DNA of 8,620 nt from Mucilaginibacter sp. (GTDB taxonomy: Bacteria > Bacteroidota > Bacteroidia > Sphingobacteriales > Sphingobacteriaceae), in NCBI GenBank assembly GCA_028288315.1, contig JAQBNY010000008.1, positions 1-8,620 on the forward strand, in the 5' to 3' direction. Numbering within the stretch: position 1 is the first letter of the stretch; each line of letters begins with the position of its first letter. Positions 1 to 5,151 of the stretch are shown here, one piece after another. The position numbers and the translations under genes were made by a program. The notes under the pieces are model-generated. The model was not told the origin of the DNA and ran no database searches. It saw only the letters and a list, made by a program, of their open reading frames with translations.

Positions 1-99
1 GGCGCCGCTATTACTTATGCTTCCTGCTATGAATTTGGTAATAGCAATTAACATATTAGCTAAAAGGGCGCTGTAAATTGATGTTTTTGAAGATGCCAT
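1..99 (-). CDS. Cation diffusion facilitator (CDF) family transporter, N-terminal fragment
   Basis: Partial gene on the minus strand, reading from the ATG at 99-97 off the left edge; only 33 residues are visible. It starts MASSKTSIYSALLANMLIAI and continues through TKFIAGSISNSGA. A short polar N-terminus, then a first membrane helix with the pattern S-I-Y-x-A-L-x-A-N-x-x-I-A-x-x-K-F-x-A, is how CDF/cation-efflux proteins begin. In the family the next segment normally carries the metal-site motif of the second helix, but that lies outside the window. CDF proteins are inner-membrane antiporters exporting divalent metals (Zn, Co, Fe, Mn, Cd) in exchange for protons; the metal cannot be told here. 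A second in-frame Met at residue 16 would delete part of the first helix, so the start at 99 is preferred. A good promoter match lies just upstream (117-145). The gene is divergent from the zinc-finger gene at 204. Confidence 0.82.
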   Translation of the reverse strand, partial: MASSKTSIYSALLANMLIAITKFIAGSISNSGA

Positions 100-116
100 A
101 CTTATATGTATGGTAA

Positions 117-145
117 TAAATTTAGCGGGGTAATGTTTTAAGCAA
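117..145 (-). promoter_or_regulatory. Predicted Bacteroidota-type promoter for the CDF gene
   Basis: Read on the minus strand, TTG (145-143) is followed by 18 bp and then TAAATTTA (124-117). This matches the Bacteroidota consensus TTG-N17-23-TAnnTTTG except for the last base of the -7 element. Transcription would start near 113, giving a leader of roughly 14 nt before the ATG at 99. TAAATTTA is itself palindromic, so the strand is inferred from the -33 match and the gene position. Confidence 0.5.
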
Positions 146-177
146 TTACATTTTATAGGTAATTGACAATTCTTTAT

Positions 178-185
178 TAAATTTG
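178..185 (+). promoter_or_regulatory. Predicted -7 element (TAAATTTG) for the UBP zinc-finger gene
   Basis: TAAATTTG is an exact match to TAnnTTTG. A TTGACA-like stretch begins at 163, but it is only 12 bp upstream, too close for a standard -33 element, so the -33 region is weak or absent. Transcription would begin around 189. That would place a TTG codon at 183 upstream of the transcript and favours the ATG at 204 as the start. Confidence 0.4.
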
Positions 186-203
186 ATACTACATATAATT
201 ACC

Positions 204-476
204 ATGGCAAACGTCTCTCTTTGTGCACACTTAAATGCAATTAGCCAGGTTAAACTAAGTGACGAACTGGTTTGCGAAGAATGTATTAAAATTGGCAGCG
301 ACTGGTTCCACCTACGCACCTGCCAAACCTGCGGAGTAACGCTTTGCTGCGACCAGTCGGAGCATCAACACATGACCAAGCATTACCATAAAACACAGCA
401 CCCGGTAATAGCTTCGGCCCAACCCGGCGAGCGTTGGTTATGGTGTTACCCCGATGAATTATTCACAGAATATTGA
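204..476 (+). CDS. UBP-type zinc-finger protein, 90 aa
   Basis: A small cytosolic protein made almost wholly of one Zf-UBP domain, the fold that binds the free C-terminus of ubiquitin in eukaryotic USP5 and HDAC6. Visible metal-ligand candidates are C7 and H9 (C-A-H), C24 and C27 (CEEC), C40 and C43 (CQTC), C48/C49, and H54, H56, H60, H62 and H66. The stretch H-x-T-x-H-P-V-I followed by PGE-x-W-x-WCY is the typical C-terminal half of bacterial members, which are mostly about 90 aa. There is no signal peptide or membrane helix. The frame stays open upstream to a TTG at 183 (seven extra residues), but the ATG gives the usual family N-terminus and fits the -7 element at 178-185. The bacterial function is not established. 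It lies divergent from a CDF metal exporter and 101 bp upstream of cydA, in the same direction. Family call is firm; role unknown. Confidence 0.88.
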   Translation: MANVSLCAHLNAISQVKLSDELVCEECIKIGSDWFHLRTCQTCGVTLCCDQSEHQHMTKHYHKTQHPVIASAQPGERWLWCYPDELFTEY

Positions 477-500
477 TTGCCTAATTATTTGGAATTTGTA

Positions 501-517
501 TTGATTCTAAATATCAA
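501..517. promoter_or_regulatory. Inverted repeat TTGAT-N7-ATCAA upstream of cydA, possible CRP/FNR-family site
   Basis: Two perfect 5-bp half-sites, TTGAT (501-505) and ATCAA (513-517), flank a 7-bp AT-rich spacer in the 101-bp gap before cydA. The half-sites are those of FNR, which controls bd oxidases in many bacteria, but the canonical spacer is 4 bp, so this is not a standard FNR box. A weak promoter-like pair (TTG at 501, TGACTTTA at 521-528) would overlap it. The surroundings are very AT-rich and chance is a real alternative. Confidence 0.22.
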
Positions 518-577
518 AAATGACTTTATTAAAAATTAAAAAGTTCGCTTAGTGCTACATAGTGGGTAACTTGCACC

Positions 578-1909
578 ATGGATAATTTTTTAGCCGCGCG
601 CTCACAAATGGCGCTCTCCCTGGGCTTTCATATCATATTTTCCTGCATCGGCATGGTAATGCCCTTCTTTATGGCGGTATCACATTATTTATGGCTTAAA
701 ACCAATAACCCGGTTTATCAAAATGTAACCAAAGCCTGGAGCAAAGGTGTGGCTATTTTTTTTGCAACCGGGGCAGTATCAGGCACTGTACTTTCTTTTG
801 AGCTTGGCCTGCTTTGGCCAACTTTCATGAAACATGCAGGCCCTATATTCGGAATGCCCTTTTCGTTGGAAGGAACAGCTTTTTTTATTGAGGCAATAGC
901 GTTGGGATTTTACCTTTACGGATGGAACAGGTTTAACAAATGGTTCCATTGGTTTACGGGTGTAGTGGTAGGCATAAGCGGTATAGCCTCCGGGATATTA
1001 GTAGTATCTGCCAATAGCTGGATGAATAGCCCTACCGGGTTTGATTTTGTAAATGGCAAGTATACCAACATTGACCCTATAAAAGCAATGTTTAACCCGG
1101 CGTGGTTCTCTCAGGCGCTGCACATGTCAATAGCCGCGTTTGCTGCTACCGGCTTTGCTGTAGCAGGGGTGCATGCGCTCATGATCTTGCGAAAAATGAA
1201 TATAAACTTCCATCAAAAAGCTTTCAGAATAGCGGCTGTGTTTGGTGTTGTAGCCAGTGTACTTCAACCGCTAAGCGGCGATATATCTGCCAAAATGGTA
1301 GCCAAAAGGCAGCCGGCCAAGCTGGCGGCTATGGAGGCGCATTTTAAAACGGAAGAATATTCACCTTTAATAATTGGCGGTATCCCCGATGTTAAAAACA
1401 AAAAGGTAAACTATGCGCTTGAACTGCCCGGCCTGCTAAGCTTTATGGTGCATGATAATTTTAAAACGCCCGTAACGGGCCTGGATCAAATCCCTGAAAA
1501 AGACCAACCGCCAGTGGCTGTTACCCATTACTCCTTTCAGCTAATGGTAGCATTAGGTATGCTAATGATGACAATAGGCGTTGTTTATTTTATAGCGCTC
1601 ATTAAAAAACGAGATTGGTTTAATAAAGATTGGTTTTTGCGGTTATTTATAGCAGCCACACCTATTGGCTTTATTGCTGTTGAAGCCGGGTGGACAGTAA
1701 CCGAAGTTGGCCGCCAACCCTGGATCATACAAGGCATTATGCGCACTAAAGATGCCGTAACACCTATGCCCGGTATTGGCTACTCCTTTTACCTTTTCAC
1801 TGCCGTTTATTTAACTTTAAGCATTGTGGTTATATTCCTGCTTTACAGGCAAATAAGAATGGTGCCCCAAATTTACGATACCACTAAACCCGTGCACGCT
1901 AAAAATTAA
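578..1909 (+). CDS. cydA: Cytochrome bd-type quinol oxidase subunit I
   Basis: Catalytic subunit of cytochrome bd, an inner-membrane terminal oxidase that oxidises quinol (menaquinol in Bacteroidota) and reduces O2 to water with high affinity, without proton pumping. About nine membrane helices are visible. By eye-alignment to E. coli CydA, the key residues are H18 (heme b595 ligand), E98 and E105 (proton channel), H182 and M323 (heme b558 ligands), and E376 just before GRQPW (378-382). In the Q-loop, the quinol-site pair K248 and E253 in AKLAAMEA matches E. coli K252/E257. At 443 aa it is about 80 residues shorter than the E. coli protein; the difference is in the Q-loop, making this a short-Q-loop type. 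The spacing E98-E105 is 7, against 8 as I recall for E. coli E99-E107. The gene ends 3 bp before cydB, so the two are co-transcribed. No Shine-Dalgarno precedes the ATG. Confidence 0.97.
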   Translation: MDNFLAARSQMALSLGFHIIFSCIGMVMPFFMAVSHYLWLKTNNPVYQNVTKAWSKGVAIFFATGAVSGTVLSFELGLLWPTFMKHAGPIFGMPFSLEGTAFFIEAIALGFYLYGWNRFNKWFHWFTGVVVGISGIASGILVVSANSWMNSPTGFDFVNGKYTNIDPIKAMFNPAWFSQALHMSIAAFAATGFAVAGVHALMILRKMNINFHQKAFRIAAVFGVVASVLQPLSGDISAKMVAKRQPAKLAAMEAHFKTEEYSPLIIGGIPDVKNKKVNYALELPGLLSFMVHDNFKTPVTGLDQIPEKDQPPVAVTHYSFQLMVALGMLMMTIGVVYFIALIKKRDWFNKDWFLRLFIAATPIGFIAVEAGWTVTEVGRQPWIIQGIMRTKDAVTPMPGIGYSFYLFTAVYLTLSIVVIFLLYRQIRMVPQIYDTTKPVHAKN

Positions 1910-1912
1910 TAT

Positions 1913-2941
1913 ATGTTGATGCTTTATGTTGTGATACTATTCTTATGGCTGGCGCTGTTGCTTTACCTGGTAATGGGTGGTGCCGATTTTGGCGCAGGCA
2001 TTATTGAGATGTTTACATCAAAGAACAATAAATCGCGTACCCGCCGTATTATGTACAACGCCATTGGACCAATATGGGAGGCTAACCACATGTGGCTTAT
2101 TATTGCTATAGTGATACTATTTGTGGGTTTTCCGGTTATTTATACCACTATGTCAACCTATCTGCATATCCCATTGGTTATTATGCTGATGGGGATTATT
2201 GCCCGGGGTACCGCCCTAACCTTCAGAAATTATGATGCTGTGATTGATGATATGCAGAAGGTGTATAACAAGATATTTGTTTATTCCAGCTTTATAACCC
2301 CCCTGTTTCTGGGTATTATAGCAGGCAGTGCTGTATCAGGCCGGATAGATCCGCAGGCTAATACTTTTATGGCTGCTTATGTATATAGCTGGCTAAATTG
2401 GTTCTCTGTTGCTATAGGTTTTTTCACCGTGGCGCTTTGCGGGTTTTTAGCTGCTATATACTTAATAGGCGAAGCCAATGACGAAGCAGAACGCAAAAGC
2501 TTTATCCGCAAAGCCCGGATCATGAACGTTGCCGCGGTAATGGCTGGTGCTGCTGTTTTTATAGCATCAATAACAGAACATATTCCACTGGTGCAATGGG
2601 TGTTCGGCAACATAATTGGTATAACCGCTGTAAGCGCGGCAAGCATTTCACTTATCATACTTTGGTATTTGATATATAAGGGCAAACAATATATTATACG
2701 TGTATTGGCTGGTTTTCAGGTTACCATGATATTGCTAACTACTACCTATAAGCATTATCCCAATATAGTTATCCTAAAAAACGGCGGCTATCTTTCGCTC
2801 ATTGGTGACAGGGGCGCCGATAAAACTATTGAAGCGCTTGGTATGGCTTTATTAATAGGCAGCCTTTTCATTTTACCGGCATTGATCTATCTGGTTTGGA
2901 GTTTCCAGCGCAAGCCTAACAGTAATGAAAATCATCATTAA
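1913..2941 (+). CDS. cydB: Cytochrome bd-type quinol oxidase subunit II
   Basis: Partner subunit of CydA. It carries no heme-ligand set of its own but is required for assembly of the heterodimer in the inner membrane. The 342-residue protein is strongly hydrophobic with eight or nine membrane helices. Family marks are GGADFGAG (22-29, with D25 aligning with E. coli D29) and GPIWEANHMW (52-61), where W55 aligns with E. coli W57 and E56 stands for D58. The region around 88-110 (PLVIMLMGIIARG, then FRNYD) is also typical. The C-terminus is a short polar tail ending in NENHH. It begins 3 bp after the cydA stop and forms a two-gene operon. No small CydX-like reading frame is apparent in the 68 bp after it, and the cydDC exporter genes are not in the window. 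The next gene appears to have its own promoter. Confidence 0.96.
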   Translation: MLMLYVVILFLWLALLLYLVMGGADFGAGIIEMFTSKNNKSRTRRIMYNAIGPIWEANHMWLIIAIVILFVGFPVIYTTMSTYLHIPLVIMLMGIIARGTALTFRNYDAVIDDMQKVYNKIFVYSSFITPLFLGIIAGSAVSGRIDPQANTFMAAYVYSWLNWFSVAIGFFTVALCGFLAAIYLIGEANDEAERKSFIRKARIMNVAAVMAGAAVFIASITEHIPLVQWVFGNIIGITAVSAASISLIILWYLIYKGKQYIIRVLAGFQVTMILLTTTYKHYPNIVILKNGGYLSLIGDRGADKTIEALGMALLIGSLFILPALIYLVWSFQRKPNSNENHH

Positions 2942-2970
2942 GTGTCATCTTGCCATAACAATAATAAATG

Positions 2971-2992
2971 TTTCAAAATTGATACAGAATTG
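2971..2992 (+). promoter_or_regulatory. Tandem 11-bp direct repeat, candidate operator of the OmpR-family regulator (autoregulation)
   Basis: TTTCAAAATTG (2971-2981) is followed immediately by ATACAGAATTG (2982-2992); 8 of 11 positions agree. Head-to-tail repeats with an 11-bp period are the usual binding layout for OmpR/PhoB-type winged-helix regulators. The second copy ends 5 bp before TATATTTG (2998-3005), so the pair covers the -33 region, as activator sites do. The same arrangement with the same distance occurs before the tolC-like gene (5073-5094). That a regulator binds here is inference; the repeat and spacing are seen directly. Confidence 0.5.
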
Positions 2993-2997
2993 CGTTT

Positions 2998-3005
2998 TAT
3001 ATTTG
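2998..3005 (+). promoter_or_regulatory. Predicted -7 element (TATATTTG) for the response regulator-kinase operon
   Basis: An exact match to TAnnTTTG. It ends only 4 bp before the ATG at 3010, so transcription would begin at or next to the start codon and the mRNA would have almost no leader. The -33 position is occupied by the tandem repeat; a TTG within it (2979-2981) is 16 bp upstream, slightly short of the usual spacing, as in activator-dependent promoters. Confidence 0.45.
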
Positions 3006-3009
3006 ACGT

Positions 3010-3705
3010 ATGAAAGTACTTGCCTTAGAGGACAATAAGGAACTGGCGAAGAGCATCAATGATTTTCTTACACTTGCCGGTTATATTTGTGAATTAGTCG
3101 ATACGGTTGAAGAAGCAAAGGATAAGCTACTTTCTTTTTCTTACGATTGCATTCTGCTTGATATTATGCTGCCTGATGGTAATGGACTTGATGTGCTTAA
3201 ATTTATTAAGACGGAAAATATAAAGAGCGGCGTACTTATTATATCAGCTAAAGAGGCTTTAGACGATAAAATAATAGGCCTTGAAGGCGGTGCCGATGAT
3301 TACCTAACCAAACCCTTCCACTTATCTGAACTGCATGCCCGCTTACGTGCCATTTATCGCCGTAAAAGCTTGAATGGTAATAACAGCAATATAATAACGT
3401 TCAATGAGATAAGTCTGAACACCGATACTTTTGAGGCTTTTATTAATAACCAGCTATTAGATATCACCCGCAAGGAATTTGAATTACTAATGTATTTTAT
3501 GGTAAATAAAAACAGGGTACTTTCACGCCAGGCTATTGCGGCCCACCTTTGGGGAGATTATACTGACAATTTAGCCAACCTAGATTTTGTGTACCAGCAT
3601 GTTAAAAATCTGCGTAAAAAGATCAGCTTAATTAACGGCGTAGATTATATAGATACAATTTACGGTTTAGGTTACAGGTTTAAATCCACCGAAACAGAGA
3701 TATGA
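3010..3705 (+). CDS. OmpR/PhoB-family two-component response regulator
   Basis: A DNA-binding transcription regulator activated by phosphotransfer from a histidine kinase. The N-terminal receiver domain (about 1-115) has the acidic pair E7-D8, the phospho-acceptor D51 (in LLDIMLPDGNG), the switch residue S79 and the conserved K101 (in YLTKPF). A linker leads to a winged-helix domain (about 128-228) of the Trans_reg_C type, with TRKEFELLMYFM, the recognition-helix region near VYQHVKNLRKKI and the closing IDTIYGLGYRF. The 231-aa length is normal. The ATG at 3010 is the only start that preserves the acidic pocket. The stop overlaps the kinase start by 4 bp (ATGA), so the two are translationally coupled and almost surely cognate. 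The 11-bp tandem repeat in its own promoter, repeated before the tolC-like gene, suggests that it controls itself and the efflux genes. The inducing signal is unknown. Confidence 0.95.
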   Translation: MKVLALEDNKELAKSINDFLTLAGYICELVDTVEEAKDKLLSFSYDCILLDIMLPDGNGLDVLKFIKTENIKSGVLIISAKEALDDKIIGLEGGADDYLTKPFHLSELHARLRAIYRRKSLNGNNSNIITFNEISLNTDTFEAFINNQLLDITRKEFELLMYFMVNKNRVLSRQAIAAHLWGDYTDNLANLDFVYQHVKNLRKKISLINGVDYIDTIYGLGYRFKSTETEI

Positions 3706-5027
3706 AATTAGTTGACAAGTTAACGTTGTGGTTGGTTGGTGTGGTGTTTTTGGTAACACCCATTAGTATGGTTATATCATACCGCAGCATTAGAGATAAC
3801 ATACGCTCTGCAGAAATTACCCGCCTGCAGGATGTGAACAACAAAGTGGCTGAACAGCTAAAAGCAGGCATCCCGCCGCATAAATATTTATTGGACAGAC
3901 CCATCGCTATAAAACAAATCAGCGCCATGCCTGCTCAAAATACCAAAGCAAGCACTTATCGGTTTTATAATACCGAGTTAAAGCGCGACGAGTGCCGCCT
4001 TGATGTGGTATCTTATTATAAGATCAATAATTTGATTTACAGCGTATCAACCTATAACTATGTTACACGTGGCGAACTAATCATTCAGGGTATGATGCGG
4101 GCTCTGGTATGGAAAATGATATTGATCATCGGATTGGTAGCAATTTCCGGCAGACTTATTTCGCGATACGTACTATCGCCCTTTCAAAAAACGCTTGAGA
4201 TAATACAAGCCTTTAGCTTAAGACAGAAAGAAAAAATTACGCTACCCCTTACCAGCACCACGGAGTTTAAGCAACTTAACTTCTTTTTAAAGAAGATGAC
4301 CGATATAGCATTGGAAGATTATTCGCGCGTAAAAGAATTTAGCGAAAATGCATCGCACGAAGTGCAAACTCCGCTGGCTGTTATCCGCAGCAAGCTGGAA
4401 CTATTATCGGAAACCAGCATAAGCGAAAACCAGGCCGTATTAATTGATGATATGCAAAACGCGGTTGAAAAACTAGTAAGGATAAACCGTTCCCTGCTGC
4501 TGCTTACCAAGCTTGATAATTTTGAGTTTGAGGCCAGTGAAAGTATCAGGTTTTGCCTGATAACTAAAGAAGTACTTGCCTCTTTTGAGAACTGGATACA
4601 GATGAAGAACCTGTGCATAACTACCAATATTAATAATAAGGTATCACTTCAAATTCACTCTGTATTAGCCGAAATATTGGTAACCAACTTAATAAGTAAC
4701 GCCATAAGATACAATATAGATAATGGGAACATTGATGTAACATTAACCAGTAATTCGCTTATCATCAAAAACACCGGCCTTCCGCCTGAGATTGAACCTG
4801 AACTACTGTTCCGCAGATTCAAAAAAAGTAACCAGTCTGCAGATAGCATTGGGTTAGGGCTGTCAATTGTAAAACAAATTTGTACCGTTAACAATTTTAA
4901 AGTTTCTTACACTTTTGCAAATGGGTTGCACATTTTGCAGGTAAATTTTGCGAAAGTGCGGGAGGTTATTGAAGAGCCTGAAGAAAATGTGGAAATTGTT
5001 TTTAATGAAAATACAGCGCTTGCGTAA
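3702..5027 (+). CDS. Membrane-bound sensor histidine kinase, partner of the upstream regulator
   Basis: An inner-membrane kinase that senses an unknown signal and phosphorylates the regulator encoded just upstream. The first membrane helix is at about 7-27, followed by a periplasmic domain of about 105 residues (28-132, with a lone Cys98). The second helix is at about 133-151, then a HAMP-like linker (about 152-205). The dimerisation/phosphotransfer helix has H219 in ASHEVQTPLAVI, a variant of the common SHELRTPL. The ATPase domain has an N-box with N329 and N333 (NLISNAIRYN) and a G2 box SIGLGLSIVKQI (G384, G386). In the G1 box, NTG (357-359) takes the place of D-x-G; this change is common in Bacteroidota kinases of this type, so activity is not in doubt. 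At 441 aa it is complete. A tail of about 25 acidic residues follows the ATPase core. The ligand cannot be predicted from the sensor domain. Confidence 0.93.
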   Translation: MKLVDKLTLWLVGVVFLVTPISMVISYRSIRDNIRSAEITRLQDVNNKVAEQLKAGIPPHKYLLDRPIAIKQISAMPAQNTKASTYRFYNTELKRDECRLDVVSYYKINNLIYSVSTYNYVTRGELIIQGMMRALVWKMILIIGLVAISGRLISRYVLSPFQKTLEIIQAFSLRQKEKITLPLTSTTEFKQLNFFLKKMTDIALEDYSRVKEFSENASHEVQTPLAVIRSKLELLSETSISENQAVLIDDMQNAVEKLVRINRSLLLLTKLDNFEFEASESIRFCLITKEVLASFENWIQMKNLCITTNINNKVSLQIHSVLAEILVTNLISNAIRYNIDNGNIDVTLTSNSLIIKNTGLPPEIEPELLFRRFKKSNQSADSIGLGLSIVKQICTVNNFKVSYTFANGLHILQVNFAKVREVIEEPEENVEIVFNENTALA

Positions 5028-5072
5028 TTTAACTGTCAAAAACTTAATACAAATGCCAATTTAGTATAAATA

Positions 5073-5094
5073 CTTCAAATTTGCTTCAAAATAT
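5073..5094 (+). promoter_or_regulatory. Tandem 11-bp direct repeat, candidate operator controlling the tolC-RND operon
   Basis: CTTCAAATTTG (5073-5083) and CTTCAAAATAT (5084-5094) agree at 8 of 11 positions, with an identical heptamer CTTCAAA repeated at an 11-bp period, like a Pho box. The first copy agrees with the first copy of the regulator-promoter repeat (2971-2981) at 9 of 11 positions. As there, exactly 5 bp separate the repeat from the -7-like element (5100-5107). T2, C4, A5, A7 and T9 are shared by all four copies. It is best explained as a binding site for the response regulator encoded upstream, but this is inferred. Confidence 0.55.
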
Positions 5095-5099
5095 TGTAG

Positions 5100-5107
5100 T
5101 AGTCTTG
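5100..5107 (+). promoter_or_regulatory. Predicted -7 element (TAGTCTTG) for the tolC-RND operon
   Basis: It matches TAnnTTTG at all but one defined position (C for the first T). It lies 5 bp after the tandem repeat and about 44 bp before the tolC-like start, giving a leader of about 40 nt. A suboptimal -7 with no clear -33 fits an activator-dependent promoter. Confidence 0.4.
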
Positions 5108-5112
5108 CTTAA

Positions 5113-5134
5113 CGGATCACTACATCGGTGACCG
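5113..5134 (+). other. Predicted hairpin in the tolC-like gene's 5' leader
   Basis: CGGATCAC (5113-5120) can pair with GTGACCG (5128-5134) as a 7-bp stem with a bulged A at 5116 and a 7-nt loop. If transcription starts near 5111, the hairpin is at the very 5' end of the mRNA, where it could protect the transcript from decay. It is not followed by a T-run and is not a terminator. As DNA it could also be an imperfect palindromic protein site. Confidence 0.35.
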
Positions 5135-5151
5135 CAAATTTGGGGTTCTAA

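Noticed and set aside
2..76. Plus-strand frame ending in TAA at 74-76 that reads like a hydrophobic C-terminal membrane helix (APLLLMLPAMNLVIAINILA).
   Set aside because: It is the antisense of the CDF transporter's first membrane helix. The minus-strand reading has a start codon, a recognisable family N-terminus and a promoter match; the plus-strand reading has none of these.
183..203. Seven-codon upstream extension of the zinc-finger gene from a TTG start.
   Set aside because: The TTG lies inside the predicted -7 element (178-185), upstream of the likely transcript start, and the ATG at 204 gives the normal family N-terminus.
512..522. Single copy TATCAAAAATG upstream of cydA, agreeing at 9 of 11 positions with the regulator-box unit TTTCAAAATTG.
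   Set aside because: There is no second copy at an 11-bp distance on either side and no -7 element at the expected spacing. In such AT-rich DNA one half-site is likely by chance, so I do not assign cydAB to the regulator.
523..546. ACTTT...AAAGT inverted repeat with an internal TTAA pair, considered as a terminator for the zinc-finger gene.
   Set aside because: The stem is only 5 A/T-rich pairs with one G-C, there is no U-tract, and the sequence is essentially low-complexity AT DNA.
2942..2970. Looked for a terminator or a CydX-type small gene after cydB.
   Set aside because: No stem-loop with a T-run and no plausible short reading frame with a membrane helix could be found between cydB and the regulator promoter.
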